From Halomonas getboli (GTDB lineage: Bacteria > Pseudomonadota > Gammaproteobacteria > Pseudomonadales > Halomonadaceae): 64,000 nucleotides of DNA. A program made the translations under genes and the position numbers. Under the pieces are notes generated by a model. The model was not told the origin of the DNA and did no database searches. It was given only the letters and a program-made list of their open reading frames with translations. The stretch is taken from contig NZ_JALMEW010000009.1 of assembly GCF_023094245.1 (NCBI RefSeq), positions 35,633 through 99,632 on the forward strand. The letters run 5' to 3'. Shown here piece by piece: positions 14,757 to 22,365 of this stretch (positions are counted from its first letter, which is position 1; every line of letters starts with the position of its first letter).

Positions 14757-16018
14757 ATACACGCACCGCCAACGCCCGTCCACTGCCGGCCGAGGGCGAC
14801 CGCCTGACGCGCTGGCTCAAGGCTCGCCTGCTGCCCCGGCTGGACCGTCTGGAAGGCGGCGAGATCACCCTGATCGAGGGCCATCAGCGCCACCGTCTGG
14901 GCCGCGGCGGCCCGCTCTCGGTGACCCTGGTGGTGCGCGACTCGCGGGCCTGGCGGCGCATGGCGCTGGGCGGCACCGTGGGCGCCGGCGAGGCCTACAT
15001 GGACGGCGACTGGGACGCCGACGATCCGGTGGCGCTGGTGCGGCTGTTCGCCGCCAACCTGGAGCGGGTCAACGGCGAGATGGAAGGCGGCCTGGCGGGC
15101 CTCGGCCGCTGGCTGCTCGGCGCGCTCTACCGGCTGCAGCGCAACAGCCTGAGCGGCTCGCGGCGCAACATCGCCGCCCACTACGACATCGGCAACGACC
15201 TGTTCGCGACCTTCCTCGACCGCCGCCACTGGATGTATTCCAGCGCCGTCTTCCCCCGCGCCGGCGCCAGCCTCGAGGAGGCCTCGACCCACAAGCTCGA
15301 CCTGATGCTCGAGCGCCTCGACGTGCGCCCGCATCATCACCTGCTGGAGATCGGCACCGGCTGGGGCGGGCTGGCCATCCACGCCGCCCGCACCCGCGGC
15401 TGCCGGGTCACCACCACCACCATCTCCGACGAGCAGTATGCCCACACCGCCCGGCGGCTGGCCGAGGAGGGGCTGGAGGATCGCGTCACCCTGCTCAAGC
15501 GCGACTACCGCGAACTGGAGGGTCGCTTCGACCGGCTGATCTCGGTGGAGATGATCGAGGCGGTCGGCCACCAGTACCTGACGACCTACCTGACCACCCT
15601 GGACCGGCTGCTCACCGACGACGGCCTGGCCATGCTGCAGGCCATCACCATTCGCGACCAGCGCTACGAGGCCGCCAAGCGCGAGATGGACTTCATCAAA
15701 CGCTACATCTTCCCGGGTGGCTTCCTGCCCTCCCACCGCGTCATCCTCGACGGCCTGAGCCGGCACACCTCGCTGAACCTGGTGGGCCTGGACGAGATCG
15801 GCCAGCACTATGCGCGCACCCTGCGCGAGTGGCGCCACCGCTTCGAGGCCAACCTGGAGACCGTGCGCCGGCTGGGCTACGACGAGCGCTTCATCCGCAT
15901 GTGGCGCTACTACCTGTGCTACTGCGAGGGCGGCTTCCTGGAGCGCACCATCGGCACCAGCCAGCTGCTGCTGGCCAAGCCCGGCGCGCGGCCGGCGCCG
16001 CTCTCGGGGGCGGTGTGA
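14753..16018 (+). CDS. cfa: cyclopropane-fatty-acyl-phospholipid synthase family methyltransferase (Cfa or UfaM type)
   Basis: 421 residues from GTG 14753, which overlaps the upstream TGA and follows AGGAGAG. The SAM-dependent fold has YDIGNDLF near 143 and motif I LLEIGTGWGG near 198; ISVEMIEAVG (near 263) and RYIFPGGFLPS (near 318) are the lipid-methyltransferase signatures. Cfa adds a methylene to cis double bonds of phospholipid acyl chains. UfaM-type relatives make 11-methyl-octadecenoate, the precursor of furan fatty acids, and a ufaM gene is, as I recall, light-induced by class II LitR in Pseudomonas putida. The cluster context favours the photo-oxidative role; the exact product is undecided. 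Confidence 0.88.
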   Translation: MNTRTANARPLPAEGDRLTRWLKARLLPRLDRLEGGEITLIEGHQRHRLGRGGPLSVTLVVRDSRAWRRMALGGTVGAGEAYMDGDWDADDPVALVRLFAANLERVNGEMEGGLAGLGRWLLGALYRLQRNSLSGSRRNIAAHYDIGNDLFATFLDRRHWMYSSAVFPRAGASLEEASTHKLDLMLERLDVRPHHHLLEIGTGWGGLAIHAARTRGCRVTTTTISDEQYAHTARRLAEEGLEDRVTLLKRDYRELEGRFDRLISVEMIEAVGHQYLTTYLTTLDRLLTDDGLAMLQAITIRDQRYEAAKREMDFIKRYIFPGGFLPSHRVILDGLSRHTSLNLVGLDEIGQHYARTLREWRHRFEANLETVRRLGYDERFIRMWRYYLCYCEGGFLERTIGTSQLLLAKPGARPAPLSGAV

Positions 16019-16530
16019 GGCGAGCGGTCTGGCGGGCGCTGGCCAACCTGGCCGGCTTCCAGCTCGGCTGGCTGGCCTGCGTGCTGGGCGGCAGCCTCGT
16101 GGGACTCGTCGTGGCGGGCGGGGTGATCGCGGCGCATCTGCGCTGGCAGGCGCGGCCGGGGGAGTGGCGCTGGCTGGCGGGCTTCGCGGCGCTGGGGCTG
16201 GTCGTCGACGGCGGCCTGGCGCTGGCCGGCGGCTTTCGTTTCCCGCCTGAGACCTTCCTGCTCGGGCCGCTACCGCTATGGCTATGGCTGCTGTGGCCGC
16301 TGTTCGCCACCCTGCTGCAGCATTCCCTGGCCTGGCTGTGGCGCCATCCCTGGCTGGCGGCGGCCGGCGGGGCGACCAGCGGGCCGCTGTCCTACTATGC
16401 CGGCGCCGCGTTGTCCGGCGTCACGCTCGCCCCCTGGCTGCTGGCCGCCGAGGCGCTGGCGTGGGCGGCGCTATGCCTGTGGCTGAGCCAACGACTCGGC
16501 CGACGAAGCGGTCTCACTCACTCCGACTAA
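16015..16530 (+). CDS. DUF2878 family membrane protein
   Basis: 172 residues from GTG 16015, overlapping the preceding stop by four bases. It has about five hydrophobic segments and the HSLAWLWRHPWLAAAGGATSG block typical of DUF2878 proteins, which end cfa-type clusters in many gammaproteobacteria. It is an inner-membrane protein of unknown role. Its last 60 bases overlap the 3' end of the convergent GGDEF-EAL gene. Confidence 0.8.
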   Translation: MRRAVWRALANLAGFQLGWLACVLGGSLVGLVVAGGVIAAHLRWQARPGEWRWLAGFAALGLVVDGGLALAGGFRFPPETFLLGPLPLWLWLLWPLFATLLQHSLAWLWRHPWLAAAGGATSGPLSYYAGAALSGVTLAPWLLAAEALAWAALCLWLSQRLGRRSGLTHSD

Positions 16531-18348
16531 GGCCTGCTCGCGCCAGCGCGCTTCCAGCGCCTCCACGGTCAGCGGGCGGTCGTAGAAGAAGCCCTGCACC
16601 AGCTCGCAGCCCACCGCGCGCAGGAAGTCGCGCTGGGCGGCGGTCTCCACGCCTTCGGCCACCACCTCCAACGCCAGCCCCCTGGCCATGGCCAGCACCG
16701 CATCGACGATGGCGGCGTCGGCGCGATCGTCCGGCAGGGCGCGCACGAAGGCGCGGTCGAGCTTGAGCTTGTCCAGCGGCAGATGCTTGAGATAGCCGAG
16801 CGACGAATAGCCGGTACCGAAGTCGTCGATGGCCACCGGGTGGCCGCGCTCGCGCAAGGCCTCCAGGCGCGGGGCCACGTCGCCGGCGCGCTCGTCGAGC
16901 AGCACCGATTCCGTCAGTTCCAGGCCCAGCCGCCGCGCCGACACCTGGTGGCGTGCCAGGCCGGCGGCCAGCGCCGCCTCCAGGTCGCCCTGGAACAGCT
17001 GCATGGCCGAGATGTTGATCCACACCGGCACCTCGGGCATGCCCTGGCGGCGCCAGTGGGCCATCTGGGCCAGGGCGTGGTCGATCACCCAGTTGCCCAG
17101 CGCCGCCATCAGGCCGTGGCGCTCGGCCAGGGGAATGAACTCGCCCGGCGAGATCATGCCGTCGCGGGGATGGCGCCAGCGCAGCAGCGCCTCGAGCCCG
17201 GCCAGGCCGTCGTCGGCGAGGCGGTACTGGGGCTGGTAGTGCAGCTCCAGCTGCCCGCCGGTGGCCAGGGCGTTGCGCAGCTCGTTGACCAGCGCCAGAC
17301 GCGGCGCTTCCTGCACGTCCAGCGACGGGCGAAAGCGCAGGCAGTGGTTGCGGCCGTTGCGCTTGGCGGCGTAGAGGGCCGACTCCAGGCGCTGGAACAA
17401 CACGCCGGATTCACGGCCGTCTTCCGGTGCGCGACAGCTGCCCACCGTCAGGCCCAGGCGCAGCGAATGGCCGTCGAGCTCGAAGGGCTCGCCCAGATGC
17501 GCCTGCAGGCCGGCCACCCACTGCTCATGGTCGTCGAAGGTGGTGGTGCGGATGACCAGGAACTCGTCGCCGCCGAGCCGCCCCACCACGCCGCCGGCCA
17601 CCTGGCGCGCCAGCCGCTCGCCGAAGCGCGCCAGCAAACGGTCGCCGAGCTCAACGCCGAGGCCGTCGTTGATCTCCTTGAAGCCATCGATATCGAGCAT
17701 CGCCATGTCCAGGCTCTCGCCGGCCTGGAGGTGGCGCAGCCGCGAGGTCAGCAGGTCGTGCAGGCGGCGTCGATTGGGCAGTCCGGTCAGGGGGTCCTCG
17801 AAGCCGATGCGACGCAGGTCGCGCTCGCGGGCCTTGCGCAGCGAAATATCGGAGAACAGGCACACGTAGTGGCGCACCCGTCCGCTTTCGTCGCTGACGG
17901 CCCGTACCTTGAGCCACTCGGGGTACTCGTCGCCCTGCTTGCGGCGGTTCCAGATCTCGCCTTCCCAGCGGCCGGTGCTCTGCAGGGTCTGCCAGTAGCG
18001 CTCGAAGAAGGCCGAATCGTGACGTGGCGCGGCCAGTGACGCAGCGTTCAGCCCCTGCACCTCCGCCTGCTCGTAGCCGGTGATCTGGGTGAAGGCGGGA
18101 TTGACCGCCAGGATACGATTGGCGGCGTCGGTGACGATCACGCCCTCCTCGGTCACCGTCAGCGCCTCCTGGCCCAGCCGCGAGCGCAGACGCTCGAGGC
18201 GCACCTGGCGCCAGGCGTCCCACAGCCCGGTCGCGGCGATCAGCACGGCGGCCAGGCGCAGCCCGAGGTCGGGCAGCCAGACGCTGGCCGATGCCGCGGC
18301 CAGGGCAAGCCACAGCAGCGGGCGGTTCAGGGAAAGCACGGGCCACAT
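16471..18348 (-). CDS. PAS-GGDEF-EAL cyclic-di-GMP protein
   Basis: 625 residues from ATG 18348 (GAGG upstream; longer in-frame starts have no site). Two membrane segments occupy about 8-45, a PAS domain about 58-170, a GGDEF domain about 180-345 and an EAL domain about 355-605. GGDEF (259-263) is intact, with Asp219 of LDIDGF, so cyclase activity is possible; the product-inhibition RxxD is not preserved (RQVA). EAL residues are intact: EAL 386-388, N445, E480, DDFGTG 508-513, K530 region and EGVET 565-569, so phosphodiesterase activity is likely. It would tune c-di-GMP in response to a signal sensed by the PAS domain. Convergent with, and overlapping, the DUF2878 gene. Confidence 0.93.
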   Translation of the reverse strand: MWPVLSLNRPLLWLALAAASASVWLPDLGLRLAAVLIAATGLWDAWRQVRLERLRSRLGQEALTVTEEGVIVTDAANRILAVNPAFTQITGYEQAEVQGLNAASLAAPRHDSAFFERYWQTLQSTGRWEGEIWNRRKQGDEYPEWLKVRAVSDESGRVRHYVCLFSDISLRKARERDLRRIGFEDPLTGLPNRRRLHDLLTSRLRHLQAGESLDMAMLDIDGFKEINDGLGVELGDRLLARFGERLARQVAGGVVGRLGGDEFLVIRTTTFDDHEQWVAGLQAHLGEPFELDGHSLRLGLTVGSCRAPEDGRESGVLFQRLESALYAAKRNGRNHCLRFRPSLDVQEAPRLALVNELRNALATGGQLELHYQPQYRLADDGLAGLEALLRWRHPRDGMISPGEFIPLAERHGLMAALGNWVIDHALAQMAHWRRQGMPEVPVWINISAMQLFQGDLEAALAAGLARHQVSARRLGLELTESVLLDERAGDVAPRLEALRERGHPVAIDDFGTGYSSLGYLKHLPLDKLKLDRAFVRALPDDRADAAIVDAVLAMARGLALEVVAEGVETAAQRDFLRAVGCELVQGFFYDRPLTVEALEARWREQALVGVSETASSAESLAQPQA

Positions 18349-18530
18349 GGCTTCGGCCTCGACTCGTCGACGTGAATGTGATGTCCTCCCGGCGCGGGAG
18401 AATCGCCTCCAACGTCTATCGACCGATGCGGACATAACTGTACCCCGGGCGTCGGAGAATCCCCCTACTTTGGCCGGCGTGCATTCAAAGAGCACGAACA
18501 GTAGACTAGGCGGGGCCGCCAGGGCGGCCC

Positions 18531-18550
18531 ATGCCGTTTCGGTACGGCAT
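18531..18550. promoter_or_regulatory. inverted repeat in the fabA promoter region
   Basis: ATGCCGT (18531-18537) and ACGGCAT (18544-18550) flank TTCGGT, 30 bases before the fabA start. This is a fair operator shape for a TetR-type regulator of unsaturated fatty acid genes (FabR/DesT-like), but it does not match a consensus I can vouch for. Confidence 0.35.
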
Positions 18551-18579
18551 ACCACCATCTCGACACTCGGAACGATTCA

Positions 18580-19095
18580 GTGACCAAGCAACATTCCTTT
18601 GATCGCGAAGCACTGCTGGCATGCAGCCGTGGCGAGCTGTTCGGCCCCGGCAACGCCCAACTGCCGGCACCCAACATGCTGATGCTCGACCGCATCGCGC
18701 ACATCCATGAAGAGGGTGGCGAACACGGCAAGGGCGAACTGATCGCCGAGCTGGATATCCGCCCGGACCTGTGGTTCTTCGACTGCCACTTCCCCGGCGA
18801 TCCGGTGATGCCGGGCTGCCTGGGCCTCGACGCCATGTGGCAGCTGGTCGGCTTCTACTTGGGCTGGCTGGGTCACCCGGGCCGCGGGCGCGCCCTGGGC
18901 TGCGGCGAGGTCAAGTTCAGCGGCCAGATCCTGCCGGATGCCGAGAAGGTGACCTACCGCATCAACATCAAGCGCATCATCACCCGGCGCCTGATTCTGG
19001 GCATCGCCGACGGCACCGTGTCCGTCGACGGCCGCGACATCTATCAGGCCAATGACCTGCGGGTCGGCCTGTTCACCTCCACCGCGAATTTCTGA
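18580..19095 (+). CDS. fabA: 3-hydroxydecanoyl-ACP dehydratase/isomerase FabA
   Basis: 171 residues, as in E. coli. It dehydrates 3-hydroxydecanoyl-ACP and isomerises trans-2- to cis-3-decenoyl-ACP, the branch point to unsaturated fatty acids. Active-site His70 ([15 protein letters not shown]) and Asp84 (LGLDAMWQ) fall at the E. coli positions. It begins with GTG 18580, which gives the family N-terminus [22 protein letters not shown]; the ribosome site is weak (GGAA). Followed after 13 bases by fabB. Confidence 0.97.
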   Translation: MTKQHSFDREALLACSRGELFGPGNAQLPAPNMLMLDRIAHIHEEGGEHGKGELIAELDIRPDLWFFDCHFPGDPVMPGCLGLDAMWQLVGFYLGWLGHPGRGRALGCGEVKFSGQILPDAEKVTYRINIKRIITRRLILGIADGTVSVDGRDIYQANDLRVGLFTSTANF

Positions 19096-19108
19096 TCAGG
19101 AGGCTCCC

Positions 19109-20323
19109 ATGCGACGAGTGGTAGTCACCGGCCTGGGCATCGTGTCCTGCCTGGGCAACGACGCAACACAGGTTCTCGACGCCCTGCGCACCGGGCGCTC
19201 AGGCATTCGCTTCAAGGATGAATACGCCGAGCTCGGCTTCCGCAGCCAGGTGGCCGGCGTCGTCGACATCGATCTCGACGCCCTGGTCGACCGCAAGCTG
19301 CGCCGCTTCATGGGCGACGCCGCCGCCTACGCCTATGTCAGCATGGCCCAGGCGGTCGAGGACTCCGGCCTCAGCCCGGAGCAGGTCTCCAACGAGCGCA
19401 CCGGCCTGATCGCCGGCTCCGGCGGCGCCTCCAGCGCCAACCAGGTCGAAGCCGCCGACGTAATGCGCCAGAAGGGCCTGCGCCGCGTGGGACCCTATCG
19501 GGTCACCCGCACCATGGGCAGCACCGTGTCCGCCTGCCTGGCCACGCCGTTCAAGATCAAGGGCGTGAACTACTCCATCTCCTCCGCCTGCGCCACCTCG
19601 GCGCACTGCATCGGCAGCGCCATGGAGCAGATCCAGCTGGGCAAGCAGGACGTGGTCTTTGCCGGCGGCGGCGAGGAAGAGCACTGGACGCTGTCCTGCC
19701 TGTTCGACGCCATGGGCGCGCTCTCGACCCACTACAACGAGACGCCCGAAAAGGCCTCCCGCCCCTATGACCAGGCCCGCGACGGCTTCGTCATCGCCGG
19801 CGGCGGCGGCATGCTGGTGCTCGAGGAGCTGGAGCACGCCAAGGCCCGCGGCGCCAAGATCTACGCCGAGCTGGTCGGCTACGGCGCCACCTCCGACGGC
19901 GTCGACATGGTCGCCCCGTCCGGCGAGGGCGCGGTGCGCTGCATGCGCCAGGCCATGGCCACGGTCGACGGCGACATCGACTACATCAACACCCACGGCA
20001 CCTCCACCCCGGTCGGCGACGTCGCCGAGCTGAAGGCGGTGCGCGAGGTGTTCGGCGACTCCACGCCGGCGATGAGCTCCACCAAGTCGCTGACCGGCCA
20101 CTCGCTGGGCGCCACCGGTGTACAGGAAGCGATCTACTCGCTGCTGATGATGGAGAATGACTTCATCGCCGCCTCTGCCAACGTGGAGCAGCTGGACGAG
20201 CAGGCCGACGGCTTCGACATCGTCACCGAGACCCGCGACGCCAAGGTCGAGCGCGTGCTGTCCAACAGCTTCGGCTTCGGTGGCACCAACGCCTGCCTGG
20301 TGCTGGAGAAGTATCGCGACTGA
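19109..20323 (+). CDS. fabB: 3-oxoacyl-ACP synthase I FabB
   Basis: 404 residues (E. coli 406). It elongates the cis-3-decenoyl-ACP produced by FabA. The Cys-His-His triad is present: Cys161 in [12 protein letters not shown], a His in [11 protein letters not shown] near 296 and a His in [12 protein letters not shown] near 331. TCAGGAGG (19097-19103) precedes ATG 19109. fabA-fabB is a two-gene operon closed by a strong terminator. Together with the downstream Cfa/UfaM-type enzyme it sets the unsaturated and modified acyl content of the membrane. Confidence 0.98.
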   Translation: MRRVVVTGLGIVSCLGNDATQVLDALRTGRSGIRFKDEYAELGFRSQVAGVVDIDLDALVDRKLRRFMGDAAAYAYVSMAQAVEDSGLSPEQVSNERTGLIAGSGGASSANQVEAADVMRQKGLRRVGPYRVTRTMGSTVSACLATPFKIKGVNYSISSACATSAHCIGSAMEQIQLGKQDVVFAGGGEEEHWTLSCLFDAMGALSTHYNETPEKASRPYDQARDGFVIAGGGGMLVLEELEHAKARGAKIYAELVGYGATSDGVDMVAPSGEGAVRCMRQAMATVDGDIDYINTHGTSTPVGDVAELKAVREVFGDSTPAMSSTKSLTGHSLGATGVQEAIYSLLMMENDFIAASANVEQLDEQADGFDIVTETRDAKVERVLSNSFGFGGTNACLVLEKYRD

Positions 20324-20359
20324 CCCGCGCTCATCGCCGCGGCCTGAACGAGCGCCGCG

Positions 20360-20384
20360 GCGGTACATATCCAGCGGTACATAT
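20360..20384 (+). repeat. 11-base direct repeat before the fabB terminator
   Basis: GCGGTACATAT occurs at 20360-20370 and again at 20374-20384, three bases apart, directly abutting the terminator stem. Confidence 0.7.
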
Positions 20385-20419
20385 AAAGAGAGGCGCCCCG
20401 CGGGGCGCCTCTCTTTTTT
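20385..20419. terminator. bidirectional rho-independent terminator, fabB / plsC-like
   Basis: A perfect 32-base inverted repeat (20385-20416, arms AAAGAGAGGCGCCCCG and its complement) ends in a run of T to 20419 on the plus strand and is preceded by A-rich sequence for the minus strand. It serves fabAB and the convergent acyltransferase operon. Confidence 0.93.
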
Positions 20420-20454
20420 CATGCCTGGCATGCCCGGCTGGCGGCCGGGGCAGG

Positions 20455-21222
20455 TCAGCTCGCTGCCGTTTCCCCCACGCTCGCCGCGGCGCTCTCGTCG
20501 CGGGGGCGCGGCACCTCGGAGATCTCGGCCAGCTGCGCCTCGATCCAGGCCTCGGTCTCGACCAGCACCTCTTCCGGGGTGCGGCCAACGGTCTCGATCG
20601 GCTCGCCCACCACCAGCGTCAGCCGCCCGGGACGCTTGACCCAGTGGCGGCCCGGCCAGCGTTCCCCGGCGTTGTGCGCCACCGGCACCACCGGCTTGCC
20701 GGCGCGGCAGGCGATCACCGCCCCGCTCTTGTTGTAACGGCGGCGCTTGCCGGGCTCGACCCGCGTGCCCTCGGGAAAGATCAGCACCGAGAGTCCCTCC
20801 TCGAGGCGGGCCTTGCCCTGGGTCAGCACCTGCTTCATGGCCCGGGCCGGCTTGGAGCGGTCCAGGGCGATGGGGTGCAGCAGCCGCAGCCCCCAGCCGA
20901 AGATCGGGATGCTCAGCAGCTCCTTCTTGAGCACCGTGCACACCGGCGGCTTGAGCAGCTGCAGGTAGACGGTCTCCCATTCGCTCTGATGGTTGGACAA
21001 CAGCACGCAGGGGCCCTCGGGCAGCCGCTCGCGGCCGCGGATCTCGTAGCGCACCCCGCAAGCCAACCGGAACCAGGCGATGATGAAGTGGTTGTAGAGA
21101 TTGAGCAGGCGATAGCGCGAACGCAGCGGCAGCAGCGGCGCCGGCGGCAAGAACAGCACGCCGCACACCAGCATGGCAATGAAGTAACCGATATAGAAGA
21201 TGATGCTGCGGATCACGCTCAT
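20455..21222 (-). CDS. plsC: 1-acylglycerol-3-phosphate acyltransferase-like protein (PlsC family)
   Basis: 255 residues. One or two N-terminal membrane segments (about 5-32 and 41-56). The acyltransferase motif H-x4-D/E is His78...Glu83 in NHQSEWET, and FPEGTR is at 149-154. This predicts transfer of an acyl chain to lysophosphatidate at the inner membrane in phospholipid synthesis. The Glu variant is common in the HQSxWET subgroup, some members of which act on other lysophospholipids. ATG 21222 overlaps the upstream gene's stop by four bases. Confidence 0.87.
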   Translation of the reverse strand: MSVIRSIIFYIGYFIAMLVCGVLFLPPAPLLPLRSRYRLLNLYNHFIIAWFRLACGVRYEIRGRERLPEGPCVLLSNHQSEWETVYLQLLKPPVCTVLKKELLSIPIFGWGLRLLHPIALDRSKPARAMKQVLTQGKARLEEGLSVLIFPEGTRVEPGKRRRYNKSGAVIACRAGKPVVPVAHNAGERWPGRHWVKRPGRLTLVVGEPIETVGRTPEEVLVETEAWIEAQLAEISEVPRPRDESAAASVGETAAS

Positions 21223-22106
21223 GTCTCGCGGGTCTCCTCGGCGGGGCGGGCATCGTCGTCGCGCGCCAGGCACCAGATGTCGAGCATGCGCCCCACCTCG
21301 AGCCGCCAGGGCTTCTGGTGAACGCCGAAGACGTCGAGCACCCGCCGGCAGTTCAGCACTCGGCGCAGCGGCTGGTCATGGTGATGGCTGAGCGCCTTGA
21401 CGCCGCCCAGCTCGACCGTCTCGCCCTGCCCTTCGAGGCGGGTAGCCAGCTGGGTGCGTACCATCGACACGAAGGTGTAGGCGCTGACCGGCTCGGTGCC
21501 GGCCAGATGGTAACTGCCCCAGGCATCGGCGCCGCAGCCCTGCTGCTGGAGCATGCCGATCAGCGCCATGGCCACCGAATCGGCGGAGGTCGGGCAGAAG
21601 ATGACGTCGTTCTCGGCGCGCAGCTCGTTGCCGCTGACCAGGGTATCGAGCAGCTCGCCCAGCCAGGCGTGGCCGCCTTCCAGAGCGAACAGCGGCCCCA
21701 GGCGCACGATCAGATGGCGCGGCAGCTCGGCGCGGATGCGCTCGCCGGTGGCGACCAGGCGCCGCAGCCCCTCGTCGCGGGGCGCGGGCACCACGTGCTC
21801 GTCGATGGGCTCCTCGTGCCCGTCCTCGTAGAGCTGATCGGACACGCACCACACCAGCGGCACGTCCCGCTCGCGACAGGCCATCATGCAGGCCTCCACG
21901 GCCTCGGCGTGGGCGGTCACGGCGGCCGGGGCGTCGGTGAGCGGGCGCGACAGCGGCGGGATCAGCAGCGCATCGGGGCGCACCTCGTCGAGGCGCTCCG
22001 GCGACAGGCCCGGCTCGATGACCAGTGTCACGTCGGTGCGGCGATTGGCCTCGCGCGCCATGGCGAGGCTCAGGCAGTGTCCGGCGTCCAGGATCAGCAG
22101 CTTCAC
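21219..22106 (-). CDS. RmlD-like sugar-nucleotide/NAD-binding protein
   Basis: 295 residues from GTG 22106, chosen because GAGGAG lies five bases upstream and the Rossmann strand KLLILDAG then starts the protein. It resembles the dTDP-4-dehydrorhamnose reductase (RmlD) branch of extended SDRs: a CVSDQLYED region near 118 occupies the SSDYVFDG-like position, and RLGPLFALEG follows. The canonical YxxxK is not evident, so activity is uncertain. It forms an operon with the acyltransferase gene. Confidence 0.65.
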   Translation of the reverse strand: MKLLILDAGHCLSLAMAREANRRTDVTLVIEPGLSPERLDEVRPDALLIPPLSRPLTDAPAAVTAHAEAVEACMMACRERDVPLVWCVSDQLYEDGHEEPIDEHVVPAPRDEGLRRLVATGERIRAELPRHLIVRLGPLFALEGGHAWLGELLDTLVSGNELRAENDVIFCPTSADSVAMALIGMLQQQGCGADAWGSYHLAGTEPVSAYTFVSMVRTQLATRLEGQGETVELGGVKALSHHHDQPLRRVLNCRRVLDVFGVHQKPWRLEVGRMLDIWCLARDDDARPAEETRET

Positions 22107-22180
22107 GATGACTCCTCGGGGCTGGGCGTCGGGATCGCGGCGACCACGACTCACCAGACGGCGACCATCTTGGAACCCAT

Positions 22181-22217
22181 GACGGAGGGGCATCCTGAAA
22201 CAGGACGCCCCTCCGTC
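22181..22217 (-). terminator. long hairpin between the PLD and RmlD-like genes
   Basis: GACGGAGGGGC (22181-22191) pairs with GCCCCTCCGTC (22207-22217), and TCCTG with CAGGA inside, around an AAA loop. It has no clear T-tract. Confidence 0.6.
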
Positions 22218-22298
22218 GGCAATCGCGCCACTATACCATTACCGCCCGCCGTCATGGCAGCGGCGGCACGCCGCCGGCCAGCGCAAGCGCCCAAAGAC

Positions 22299-22356
22299 AC
22301 GGGGCCAGGCATGGCCCGGCCCCGTCGTTCGAGCAGACCGCGCCCCCGCGGTCTGC
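22299..22356 (-). terminator. tandem hairpins after the phospholipase D gene
   Basis: GCAGACCGCG (22333-22342) pairs with CGCGGTCTGC (22347-22356), nine bases beyond the stop. A second stem pairs ACGGGGCC (22299-22306) with GGCCCCGT (22318-22325). They are probable termination or 3'-stabilising structures. Confidence 0.6.
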
Positions 22357-22365
22357 CGCCTTGCG

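Noticed and set aside
20106..20125. TGTACA sequences inside fabB and several ribosomal protein genes as further LitR boxes
   Set aside because: Single copies in coding sequence with normal codon use, no paired box and no -10; expected by chance.
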